Part shown: positions 7,347 through 14,742 of the stretch, piece after piece
How positions within the stretch are numbered: the stretch's first letter is position 1
Layout of the letters: every line of letters begins with the position of its first letter
Assembly (NCBI GenBank): GCA_003343605.1
Contig: QAKW01000040.1
Span: forward strand, 1-25,829
Length of the DNA: 25,829 bases
From: Clostridiales bacterium
GTDB taxonomy: Bacteria; Bacillota; Clostridia; Oscillospirales; QAKW01
Direction of reading: 5' to 3'
Translations under genes and position numbers: made by a program
Notes under the pieces: model-generated
Databases searched by the model: none
Told to the model about the DNA's origin: nothing
The model's input: only the letters and a program-made list of their open reading frames with translations

Positions 7347-7352
7347 TTTCAA
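7324..7352 (-). promoter_or_regulatory. Promoter of the Cys-rich gene
   Basis: On the minus strand TTGAAA (7347-7352), a 17-base spacer and perfect TATAAT (7324-7329). Transcription would begin near 7317, downstream of the first in-frame ATG (7346). This argues for a shorter protein starting at GTG 7313 or TTG 7304, the latter preceded by GGAAG. Confidence 0.6.
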
Positions 7353-7383
7353 TCTAAAAATTCGTATTTATGGAATAAATGTG

Positions 7384-7992
7384 ATGATAGAAATTAAAAA
7401 AATACAAAAACGGGATTATAAAAAGGCACAGAGATTTGCCATTCAGGGCATGCACTTGAATTGGTATCTGGAAAACAAATTTATTCTGGATCTTTACAGC
7501 AAATATTTCTGGCATATGGAATTAAACCGGGCAACGAAGGCTTACGGTGCGTATGTGAATAATTGTTTTGTAGGGGTGCTGCTTGCCGATATGAAAGGCG
7601 AAACAAAACCATACCACCGTTTTTATCGCACCATCTTTGTAAAAGCAATCGATGTTTTGCAAAGTCTTGTTGCGGGAAAAGGCGTTGGCGCATACGACGC
7701 GGCAAATAAAGAGATGTTTGCCTCTTTCTGCAAAAAGCAGGAACCCGATGGGGAGATTGTTTTCCTTGCCGCTGATCCGGACTGCAAGGTTAAAGGGATT
7801 GGCTCAGCTTTGCTATCCGCATTTGAAGCGGAAGAAGCGGGCAAACTGATTTATCTTTATACAGACAGTGCCTGTACCTATCCGTTTTATGAACACCGTG
7901 GATTTACAAGGTCGGAAACGAAAGATGTGGTTATTAACCTGAATGGTAAAAAAGTACCATTGCAATGTTTTTTGTATAGCAAAAAAATTTAA
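7384..7992 (+). CDS. GNAT-family N-acetyltransferase
   Basis: This 202-residue protein is of the Gcn5-related acetyltransferase fold, transferring an acetyl group from acetyl-CoA to an amine; the substrate is unknown. The acetyl-CoA pyrophosphate loop is VFLAADPDCKVKGIGSALL (residues 127-144), and the C-terminal LYTDSACTYPFYEHRGF stretch is the usual strand-helix-'FYEKxGF' motif. ATG 7384 is chosen over the adjacent GTG 7381; the ribosome binding site is weak (TGGAA about 10 bases upstream). The gene is AT-richer than the blocks on either side and, with the divergent Cys-rich gene, forms a small compositional island, which suggests acquisition. Confidence 0.85.
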   Translation: MIEIKKIQKRDYKKAQRFAIQGMHLNWYLENKFILDLYSKYFWHMELNRATKAYGAYVNNCFVGVLLADMKGETKPYHRFYRTIFVKAIDVLQSLVAGKGVGAYDAANKEMFASFCKKQEPDGEIVFLAADPDCKVKGIGSALLSAFEAEEAGKLIYLYTDSACTYPFYEHRGFTRSETKDVVINLNGKKVPLQCFLYSKKI

Positions 7993-8128
7993 TATAAGAA
8001 TTTCCGGTTTTCGGAGCGTCAGCTGCAGGTGGCGAGCAGCCGGTATGATGTGGTGGCGGGAATGACCTATTGGTGCGATGACTGCGGCCGGGATGAAACG
8101 GAGGCGTTGGCCCTGTTTGCCTGGTTTT
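7993..8128 (+). other. Non-coding gap containing a possible gene remnant
   Basis: A GC-rich stretch between the GNAT stop and the 3' end of the ABC ATPase. Reading 7993 onward gives an open frame with protein-like content (RQLQVASSRYDVVAGMTYWC, then CDDCGRDETEALALFAWFF) but no ATG, no ribosome binding site and no clear end before it runs antisense into the ATPase gene. It looks like the debris of a former gene rather than a working one. No terminator is evident for either converging unit. Confidence 0.3.
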
Positions 8129-8887
8129 TTATAAATAATAGTGGGTTCTTACCCGGCCGTCTTCCGTGCAGATACTGCGCTTTACGTGAAAGACCGCCTC
8201 GATCCGGCCGCTTTTTTCGCAGGCCGCCGCGGTTCCGCTGAAATCGATTTTTCCTTCGTGAAGCAAAACAAGATGATCCGCCGCGGCAGCCGCGCGGTTC
8301 AGATCGTGCATCACAACCAGAAGCGTTTTCCCAAACCGGGTGCGAAGGGTTTCCAGCAGCCGCATGAATTCTGCTTCATATTCCATATCCATATAGGTGG
8401 TCGGCTCATCCAGCACAATGATTTTGGCATCCTGCGCAAGCACCATGGCCAGGTAGGCTTTCTGCCGCTCGCCTCCGGAGAGCTGAGAAAGCATTTTATG
8501 CCGCAGCAACTGGATGCCGGTTGCCTCGATCGCCTGCTCGATGTGGCGCCGGTCGGTTTCGGTCAGCCGTTTTCCCAGATCAAGATAAGGGCTGCGCCCC
8601 ATGGCCACCAGTTCCTCAACGCGCAGCGGCGCACCGGTTAGAAACTGCGGCAGAACCGCGATCTCTCGGGCTCTCATACGCTGCTTCATTGCGCGCAGAT
8701 CGTTCCCGCGGTAAAGAATCGATCCCTGATAGGGGATCTGGCCGTTCAGGCAGCCAATCAGCGTGGATTTGCCGCATCCGTTTTTGCCGATCAGAGCGGT
8801 CAGGCTCCCCGGCTCAAGCCGGAAGGATACGCCGCGCAGGATCTCCTGCCGGCCAAACGCGGCCCGCACGTTATCAAAGATCAGCAT
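8129..8887 (-). CDS. ABC transporter ATP-binding protein (FecE/BtuD type)
   Basis: This 252-residue ATPase powers a type II importer for iron-siderophore, haem, cobalamin or a similar metal chelate. Walker A is GKNGCGKST (34-42), the signature LSGGE (136-140) is followed by RQKAYLAMVLAQ, Walker B is IIVLDEP (156-162), and the switch histidine is H194 in MHDLNR. The start at ATG 8887 is set by AAAGGAGGAACT directly upstream; a longer in-frame reading to 8932 lies inside the permease gene and has no such site. It overlaps the permease stop by 14 bases, so translation is coupled. It is the last gene of a five-gene operon. Confidence 0.93.
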   Translation of the reverse strand: MLIFDNVRAAFGRQEILRGVSFRLEPGSLTALIGKNGCGKSTLIGCLNGQIPYQGSILYRGNDLRAMKQRMRAREIAVLPQFLTGAPLRVEELVAMGRSPYLDLGKRLTETDRRHIEQAIEATGIQLLRHKMLSQLSGGERQKAYLAMVLAQDAKIIVLDEPTTYMDMEYEAEFMRLLETLRTRFGKTLLVVMHDLNRAAAAADHLVLLHEGKIDFSGTAAACEKSGRIEAVFHVKRSICTEDGRVRTHYYL

Positions 8888-9887
8888 AGTTCCTCCTTTT
8901 GAGCAGAAGCCAGAAAAAGAACGGCGCGCCAATAAACGCCATCACAATGCCCACCGGCAGCTCAGAGGGCGCAAACAGCACCCGCCCCAGCAGATCGGCA
9001 ACCGTTACCAGCGTTGCGCCGGTCAGCACCGAAACCGGGAGCAGCCGGTGCATACTGCTGCCGGCCATCTTACGCGCCATATGGGGAACAATCAGCCCCA
9101 CAAAACCAAGCAGCCCCGCAAAGCTGACCACCGCCGCCGCACAGGCGCTTGCAATCACCAGGCAGAGCATCCGCAGCCGGCGCACCCGGATTCCAAGAGA
9201 GGCGGCGAGCTGATCCCCCAGGCAGAGCGTATCGATCCGGCGGGAAAGCAGCAGCGCAAGCAGCAAGCCCGCCAGAATAATCACGGCCGGAAGCCCCAGC
9301 GCTCCGGCCCGGATATTGGAGAGCCCGCCGATTGAAAAATAATTATAAGAAGCGAGCAGATCAGGCTCAAGCAGGGAGAGCAGCGAAATGCCGGCATTCA
9401 GCATGGCTGTTATGGCGATTCCCGCAAGGATCACGGTGGATTTGGCCTGATTGATCCGCGCAGCCAGAGAAACAATCAGAAGCGTTGTGAGAAACGCGCC
9501 GGCAAACGCCCCGGCCGGCACGAGCAAAACCAGCCCCGGCAGAAAATACAGCATCAGGATCACGGCAAAGCCCGCGCCGGCATTTACGCCGATGATATTC
9601 GGCCCGGCCAGCGCGTTGCCGGTAACGCCCTGCAGCAGCGCGCCGGAAACAGAAAGCCCCGCGCCGGCCAGAATCGCCGCCGCAATACGGGGGAGCCGGA
9701 TCTTGAAAAGAATCACCGATTCCGTTTGATAGGATTCCGGCCTGCAAAGCCCGCCCCAAAAGGCTTTCCAGCCGATCGGCGCGCTGCCGGCCCTCAGCGC
9801 GAGCAGTGCGGCCAAGAGCAGAATCAGCGCCAAAAGCAGATAGCCGCCGGGGCGTTGAAAGAGGCCGCGGGCATCCTTACTGCGCAT
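8874..9887 (-). CDS. ABC transporter permease (FecCD/BtuC family)
   Basis: This 337-residue membrane permease has about nine or ten hydrophobic segments and the FecCD family hallmarks: LPRIAAAILAGAGLSVSGAL near residue 70, GVNAGAGFAV, and the cytoplasmic coupling region GLLGFVGLIVPHMARKMAG (about 260-278). Family members form homodimers and move siderophores, haem or cobalamin across the cytoplasmic membrane. It overlaps the binding-protein stop by 11 bases and its own stop overlaps the ATPase start by 14, so all three components are made together. Confidence 0.93.
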   Translation of the reverse strand: MRSKDARGLFQRPGGYLLLALILLLAALLALRAGSAPIGWKAFWGGLCRPESYQTESVILFKIRLPRIAAAILAGAGLSVSGALLQGVTGNALAGPNIIGVNAGAGFAVILMLYFLPGLVLLVPAGAFAGAFLTTLLIVSLAARINQAKSTVILAGIAITAMLNAGISLLSLLEPDLLASYNYFSIGGLSNIRAGALGLPAVIILAGLLLALLLSRRIDTLCLGDQLAASLGIRVRRLRMLCLVIASACAAAVVSFAGLLGFVGLIVPHMARKMAGSSMHRLLPVSVLTGATLVTVADLLGRVLFAPSELPVGIVMAFIGAPFFFWLLLKRRNYADL

Positions 9888-10848
9888 GGGAGATCAGCTC
9901 CGGATAGAGGATTTCGGCAAGGTAGGCGTAGGCCTGATCCCAGGCTGCATTGGGCTTATACTGAAATAAATCTTTGGGCAGAAAAACATAGTTTTTCTGT
10001 GCCACCGCCTCCAGCGCCTGCCAGGCGGGCCCGGCAAATACGCTTTCCATATAAGCTTTTGCGGCAGCTTCATCGCCCATGGTGGAAATAAAGATATAGG
10101 AGGGATTCTCCCTGAGGATTTCTTCGAGGCTGAGGCCGTCGAGCAGAACCGGCGCGTTTTCGGCAATATTATAGGTGCCGAGCTCCTTCAGCATGGCGGC
10201 GGCAAAATGGTCTTCGGCGGTTTTGGCCTTGGCGGAGCTGGCCCCCGAGCCGGATCGGATAAAGAGGATCCGCCGGCTGCTCTGGCTGCCTGACACCTGA
10301 GAGAGCAGAGTGTCGATCCGCTCCTGCACCTGCGTGCCGTACTGCGTGAGCGCTTCCGTGTTTCCGGTAATATCCGTACATATTTTGAGCATTTCCAGGT
10401 ATTCATCAAAACACTCAACCCGGAACAGCGCAGCCGGGATGCCGCTTTCATTCAGAAACCGGGCCGTTTCGCTCTGCGCCGGAAGATCCGCCGATGCAAT
10501 CACAAAATCGGGCCGGCAGGCAATCAGCAGCTCGCGGTCGATGGTTTTTCCGGCGCCCTGATCAACGAGCTGCACCGTATCGCCGCAGAATCCGCGCTCC
10601 ACACTCTCCCCAACCGTAATGGCGGTTTCTCCCCCGGCCAGGCGCCAGACCTCTGCAAAAGAGGAAAATAACACCGCAACCTTCCGGGGGCGTGCAGAGA
10701 GGGTGATGGTTTGGCCGGTATGATCGGTAAAGGAATAAAACGGCTTTTCACCGGCCGGGCCGGTTTCCGCCGGCTGCCTGCCGCAGCCGGTAGAGGAAAG
10801 CAGTACGGTAAGAATCAGAAGGATAAGCAGAAAACCTCTTTGTTTCAT
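9877..10848 (-). CDS. ABC transporter substrate-binding lipoprotein (FepB/BtuF-like)
   Basis: This 323-residue extracytoplasmic binding protein has a lipoprotein signal peptide: positive start, hydrophobic stretch, then LSSTGC with lipidated C22. The mature part has the helical-backbone 'TroA-like' periplasmic binding fold: FTDHTGQTITLSARPRKVAV at the first strand, RPDFVIAS in the middle, and a C-terminal lobe ending LAEILYPE. The ligand is not evident; ferric siderophore, haem, corrinoid or another metal complex are all possible. Its ATG shares one base with the stop of the upstream redox fusion (TGATG). That link is unusual for an iron importer and ties uptake to the sirohaem/Fe-S enzyme. 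Confidence 0.9.
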   Translation of the reverse strand: MKQRGFLLILLILTVLLSSTGCGRQPAETGPAGEKPFYSFTDHTGQTITLSARPRKVAVLFSSFAEVWRLAGGETAITVGESVERGFCGDTVQLVDQGAGKTIDRELLIACRPDFVIASADLPAQSETARFLNESGIPAALFRVECFDEYLEMLKICTDITGNTEALTQYGTQVQERIDTLLSQVSGSQSSRRILFIRSGSGASSAKAKTAEDHFAAAMLKELGTYNIAENAPVLLDGLSLEEILRENPSYIFISTMGDEAAAKAYMESVFAGPAWQALEAVAQKNYVFLPKDLFQYKPNAAWDQAYAYLAEILYPELISHAQ

Positions 10849-13427
10849 CAGCAGGTGGCACCGCCCTTCACATGTTTTTCAGCCCGGAGATTTTCTTCCT
10901 TGCGCAAAAGCAGCGTATCATCCAGAAGCTGCGCCTGCACCGCATCGAATCCGATGCGCTCGATGGTATCGGCAAAGCGCTCGCCGGTGACGCCCTGCTC
11001 CCGGAAGAGGAGAATCGCCTTTTCGATCACATCCATCACCTCTTCCCGGCTGGTGAATATCTTTTCCAGGCAGCGCCCGCGTGCAACCTGCTTGCCCCAG
11101 CGGCCGCCGATATAGATCCGATAGCCGGTTGCGGCCGTTTCAACAGCCTTGAAAGGACATTTGCCGATACACCGGCCGCAATGATTGCAGGCGGCTTCAT
11201 CGATGGTGATCTTCCCATCCTGCATTTTCGCGCTCTGGATCGGGCAGGTTTTTTCAATCTGGCAGAGCTTGCACCCGCGGCACCGGTCGAGATCGATTGC
11301 GGGGATGCGCTGGCCCACAACGCCCAGATCGTTCAGATCCGGTTTGACGCAGTTGTTGGGGCAGCCGCCAACGGCAATTTTAAATTTATGAGGCAGTTTT
11401 ACACTGGCATAGCCGTGGTAAAACCGTTCGTGGATCGCTTCGGAAAGCGCAAAGGTATCGATCAGGCCGTATTGGCAGGTGGTTCCCTTGCAGGAAACCA
11501 CCGGGCGCACCTTGGAGCCGGTGCCGCCGGTTTCCAGCCCGAATTGGGCAAGATATGCCCGGATCGGCTCGATCTGATGATAGGGCACGCCCTGAATTTC
11601 AACCGTCATGCGCGAAGTCATGGCCAGTTCGCCGCTGCCGAACTGCTCGGCCGCCGCCGCGATGGCTCTGCTCTCTTCCGCCGTGATTTTGCCGTTGCGC
11701 GTAATTACGCGGCAGTTAAAACGGTCCGGCGTTCTTTTATCATGCAAAAAGCCGAGCGCCTTTACCCGGGTTTTATCCTCTGCGGAAACCGCGCTTCCCT
11801 GATCGGCGCGCACCTCATTGAACGCGGTGGCGCCCTCTAAAACCGCGGTATGGGTATAGCCGAGGGCTTTGAGCCGGTTTTGCAGGAAATAGGCGCGCTT
11901 TCCACGGGAACATACCAGCAGGAGCCGCTCATCCCGGCCGATTCCAGGCAGCGGGCCGTCTGCCCCGGCAAGATCAACATGGGTCGCGCCCGGGATGGCC
12001 GGTCCGGCGGCAACATCGATGATCCGGTAATCCTTTGCGGCTCCGGCGGCATATTGCGCCGGCGTGATGGATTGCAGGGCGCCGGAGAGCTTATTTAAAA
12101 GAATGTAAACCGCCTGCACAAACGGGTGGATTGCAGTGGAGAACGGCGGCGCATAGGAAAAATCCAGATTTTCAAAATCCTCCAGCCGGGCGTTCATGCT
12201 AATCCCCATTACGGCAATATCAATCATTTTATCAACCGCGCCCGGCCCCAGCACCTGCGCACCCAGGAGGCGGTGCGTCCGGCGGTCGGCAATCAGCTTG
12301 GTAATAAAAAAGGAAGAGCCGGGAAAATAGTGGGCCTTATCGTCGGTAACCGCCAGGGCGGTTACCACCTCGTAGCCCGCGTCGGCGGCCTGTTGTTCGC
12401 CGAGCCCGGTTCTGCCGCAGTTCAGATCCGGCAGGCGGACGATCCCCGTGCCCAGTACGCCCGGAAAGGTTTTTTCCGCACCGGCTAAAATCTGCGCCAG
12501 GGTACGCCCTTCCAGATTGGCCGAGGAACCCATCGGCGACCATTGGGGCCGGCCGGTAATCCGGTTGGTCACCAGCGCGCAGTCGCCGGCCGCGTAAATA
12601 TGGGCGCGGTTTGTACGCATCTGCCGGTCTACGAGAATGGCTCCCCGCTCCGTTTCAATGCCGCTGCCGCGCAGAAATTCCGTATTGGGCCGGATGCCGG
12701 CGGCCGCAATGATCAGATCGGCCTGCAGCGGGCCGGCACCGGTCTGAACGCCGGTAACCTGACCGCCGCCCATGATTTTTTCGGCTTTGGTTGCGGTAAG
12801 AACGCGAAGCCCCTTTTGCCGGAGGTGTTTCTTTAAATAATCCGCCATTTCCGGATCCAGCACGCCGGGCATCAGCTGCTTTGCCGCCTCGAGAATGGTG
12901 ACCTGTATGCCTCTGGCATGCAGATTATCCGCCGCCTCCAGGCCAATGAAGCCGCCGCCGATCACAACAGCCTTCTGCACGGCGCGCTCCTCGATATAGG
13001 CCCTGATCTGGATGGCATCCTGCGGGGTACGCATTTTGAAAACGCCGGCCGTATCGATCCCCTCCACCGGCGGCAGCACCGCACGCGCGCCGGTGGCGAT
13101 GACCAGCTCATCGTAAGAATAAATTTCCTGCTCCCCGGTCTCCGGCAGGCGGACCCAGACTTTTTTTCCTTCCGGATCCAGCGAAAACGCCTCCCGGCCG
13201 GTTAAAACCCGCACGCCGGTAAGGGCGGCATATTTTTCGGGCGTATTTACGATCAGCGCCTCCTGCTCTTCAATCAGGCCGCCGATGTAATAGGGAAGGC
13301 CGCAGCCCGCATAGGAAATATCCCGGTCTCTGGTGATGATGGTGATCTCCAGATCCCGGTTTTCTCTTTTTAATTTGGCGGCGGTTTTGGTGCCGGCGGC
13401 AACGCCGCCGATAATCAGTACGTTCAT
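10848..13427 (-). CDS. Redox fusion: CoA-disulfide-reductase-like + rhodanese + sirohaem reductase module + 2[4Fe-4S] ferredoxin
   Basis: This 859-residue protein joins four units. Residues 1-445 are a FAD/NAD(P)H disulfide reductase of the CoA-disulfide reductase/NADH oxidase type (GGVAAGTKTAAKL, redox C42 in YAGCGLPYY, second nucleotide loop VVIGGGFIGLEAA, FAD loop AAGDCA). About 455-540 is a rhodanese domain with C506 in LLLVCSRGKRA. About 570-705 is a nitrite/sulfite reductase-type half with the four Fe-S/sirohaem cysteines C646, C651, C689 and C693 (SCKGTTCQYG, GGCPNNC). About 712-760 is a ferredoxin with two full C-x2-C-x2-C-x3/5-C clusters (C716-C728, C747-C757). An electron path from NAD(P)H to a sulfur or nitrogen oxyanion, or to persulfide sulfur, is plausible; the true substrate is unknown. 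ATG overlaps the upstream stop (ATGA). Confidence 0.88.
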   Translation of the reverse strand: MNVLIIGGVAAGTKTAAKLKRENRDLEITIITRDRDISYAGCGLPYYIGGLIEEQEALIVNTPEKYAALTGVRVLTGREAFSLDPEGKKVWVRLPETGEQEIYSYDELVIATGARAVLPPVEGIDTAGVFKMRTPQDAIQIRAYIEERAVQKAVVIGGGFIGLEAADNLHARGIQVTILEAAKQLMPGVLDPEMADYLKKHLRQKGLRVLTATKAEKIMGGGQVTGVQTGAGPLQADLIIAAAGIRPNTEFLRGSGIETERGAILVDRQMRTNRAHIYAAGDCALVTNRITGRPQWSPMGSSANLEGRTLAQILAGAEKTFPGVLGTGIVRLPDLNCGRTGLGEQQAADAGYEVVTALAVTDDKAHYFPGSSFFITKLIADRRTHRLLGAQVLGPGAVDKMIDIAVMGISMNARLEDFENLDFSYAPPFSTAIHPFVQAVYILLNKLSGALQSITPAQYAAGAAKDYRIIDVAAGPAIPGATHVDLAGADGPLPGIGRDERLLLVCSRGKRAYFLQNRLKALGYTHTAVLEGATAFNEVRADQGSAVSAEDKTRVKALGFLHDKRTPDRFNCRVITRNGKITAEESRAIAAAAEQFGSGELAMTSRMTVEIQGVPYHQIEPIRAYLAQFGLETGGTGSKVRPVVSCKGTTCQYGLIDTFALSEAIHERFYHGYASVKLPHKFKIAVGGCPNNCVKPDLNDLGVVGQRIPAIDLDRCRGCKLCQIEKTCPIQSAKMQDGKITIDEAACNHCGRCIGKCPFKAVETAATGYRIYIGGRWGKQVARGRCLEKIFTSREEVMDVIEKAILLFREQGVTGERFADTIERIGFDAVQAQLLDDTLLLRKEENLRAEKHVKGGATC

Positions 13428-13783
13428 CTTCTCTCCTCCATATCATTCTGTTTATGGCAGCAATGCTTCTCATGGGCGCATTCCGGCCGGATCGCTTCGC
13501 AGACGATGACATCACCGCCCCCGATTAAAATGCGCTTTCCGCAGACCAGCGCCTCCGCAAGCTTCTTCCGCGCCGATTCATAGATGCGGGCGACGGTTGC
13601 CCTGGATACCTGCATGCGTGCTGCACACTGCGCCTGGGTTTTCTGCTCCAGATCCAGCAGCCGGAGCGTTTCGTATTCATCGAATCCAAGCGTAATGCTG
13701 CCGTAATCCTTTTCGGTTTGCGGCCGGAATTCCAGCGTTTTGGGAACCGAACAGATGCATCTGCATTTTTGGGGTCTGGCCAA
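13424..13783 (-). CDS. DUF134 (UPF0251) family DNA-binding protein
   Basis: This 119-residue predicted regulator opens with ARPQKCRCIC, the typical start of the DUF134 family, continues with GFDEYETLRLLDLE, and has a sigma-like helix-turn-helix at about 48-75 (KTQAQCAARMQVSRATVARI). The C-terminal tail is rich in Cys and His (CEAIRPECAHEKHCCH), which could bind metal or Fe-S. A TTG start at 13783 is chosen: it is the conserved family start and has AGGT seven bases upstream, whereas the longer reading to 13831 crosses the promoter. It leads the operon and overlaps the redox fusion by four bases, so it probably regulates the operon. Confidence 0.85.
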   Translation of the reverse strand: MARPQKCRCICSVPKTLEFRPQTEKDYGSITLGFDEYETLRLLDLEQKTQAQCAARMQVSRATVARIYESARKKLAEALVCGKRILIGGGDVIVCEAIRPECAHEKHCCHKQNDMEERR

Positions 13784-13809
13784 TAGAATCACCTGCCTTT
13801 TCTGGAAAC

Positions 13810-13838
13810 AGCATATCAAAATTATGAACATATGTCAA
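13810..13838 (-). promoter_or_regulatory. Promoter of the DUF134-redox-ABC operon
   Basis: On the minus strand TTGACA (13833-13838), a 17-base spacer and TATGCT (13810-13815). Transcription starts near 13803, about 20 bases before the TTG start. The spacer contains a near-palindrome around ACATATGT that could be an operator. Confidence 0.7.
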
Positions 13839-13853
13839 TAAAAAATAAAAAAA

Positions 13854-13879
13854 TGAAATAATTTGAAATTTTTTGAAAT
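13854..13879. repeat. Three TGAAAT repeats in exact 10-bp phase
   Basis: TGAAAT occurs at 13854, 13864 and 13874, each embedded in A/T runs and spaced by exactly one helical turn, upstream of the fructose operon -35 box. Phased A/T tracts bend DNA and could act as an UP-like element; they could equally be regulator half-sites. The stretch lies in the 206-base divergent region. Confidence 0.5.
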
Positions 13880-13898
13880 ATTTTTTTCAAAAAAATGG

Positions 13899-13927
13899 TT
13901 GACATTGAAAAGTTTTGACGCTATAAT
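13899..13927 (+). promoter_or_regulatory. Promoter of the fructose PTS operon
   Basis: Perfect TTGACA (13899-13904), a 17-base spacer and perfect TATAAT (13922-13927). A second TTGAC (13915-13919) lies inside the spacer, so TTGACA/TTGACG form a direct repeat 16 bases apart that would place a bound DeoR-type repressor across the promoter. The operator assignment is inference. Confidence 0.88.
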
Positions 13928-13989
13928 AAGATCAGAAACATAAAAAATGCAGATACTCAAATAAACAGAATGAAATCAGGGGAAGATAA

Positions 13990-14742
13990 ATGCTAGCAGA
14001 AGAAAGATTTCGCAGAATACTGGATATTTTAAACCGGCAGCATACCGCGGGCATCGCAGAGCTGGCGGCGCAGATCGGAACCAGCGAATCCACGATCCGG
14101 CGCGATATTGCCACGCTGGATCAGGCCGGCCGCCTGCGGCGGATTTACGGCGGGGCGATGGCGCTGCAGCCGCAGGTGCTCACCATCGAGGAGGATGTGG
14201 AAACCAAGCGGGAGAAAAATGTGCCCGAAAAAGACCTGATCGCGCGTTATGCGGCGCAGGCGATCCACAACGACGATTTTGTTTTTATCGATGCGGGCAC
14301 CACCACCTTCCGGATGCTGGAGTATATCAACGCGCCCGGCGCCGCTTATATGACCAATGGCATTGCGCACGCCAAGGCGCTTTTAAAGAAAGGATATAAA
14401 ACGATCATTACGGGCGGGGAGATCCGGCTGAAAACCGATGCGATTGTTGGCACCGACTGCATCGCCTGCCTGCAGCGGTATAATTTTACCAAATGCTTTA
14501 TGGGCGCAAACGGGATTGATATCCAATGCGGGTATACCACCCCGGATCCGGAGGAAGCGCATGTAAAAACCGAGGTGATCCGCCGATCTTATGTTGCCTA
14601 TGTTCTGGCCGATCACACCAAATTCCACCGGGTTTCATCGGTGACGTTCGCCGGCCTCAAAACAGCCTGCATCCTTACCGACCGGCTGGAGGACCCAACC
14701 TTTCATCAACATACCGTTATAAAGGAGATTAAGGAACTATGA
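13990..14742 (+). CDS. fruR: DeoR-family transcriptional regulator of the fructose operon
   Basis: This 250-residue DeoR/GlpR-type repressor has an N-terminal helix-turn-helix with the family signature (AELAAQIGTSESTIRRDIAT, residues 23-42, then GRLRRIYGGA). Its C-terminal DeoRC sugar-phosphate sensor contains VFIDAGTTTFRML, YMTNGIAHAKALL and FMGANGID. As the first gene of a fruK-fruA operon it most likely senses fructose 1-phosphate and represses its own transcription; the effector is inferred from context. The start follows GGGGAAG. The stop overlaps the next ATG (ATGA, 14739-14742), so regulator and kinase are translationally coupled. Confidence 0.92.
   Translation: MLAEERFRRILDILNRQHTAGIAELAAQIGTSESTIRRDIATLDQAGRLRRIYGGAMALQPQVLTIEEDVETKREKNVPEKDLIARYAAQAIHNDDFVFIDAGTTTFRMLEYINAPGAAYMTNGIAHAKALLKKGYKTIITGGEIRLKTDAIVGTDCIACLQRYNFTKCFMGANGIDIQCGYTTPDPEEAHVKTEVIRRSYVAYVLADHTKFHRVSSVTFAGLKTACILTDRLEDPTFHQHTVIKEIKEL

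Noticed and set aside
10872..11840. A 322-codon plus-strand frame opposite the redox fusion
   Set aside because: The minus-strand protein has all cofactor cysteines in place; the plus-strand reading has no recognisable domain and no start signals.
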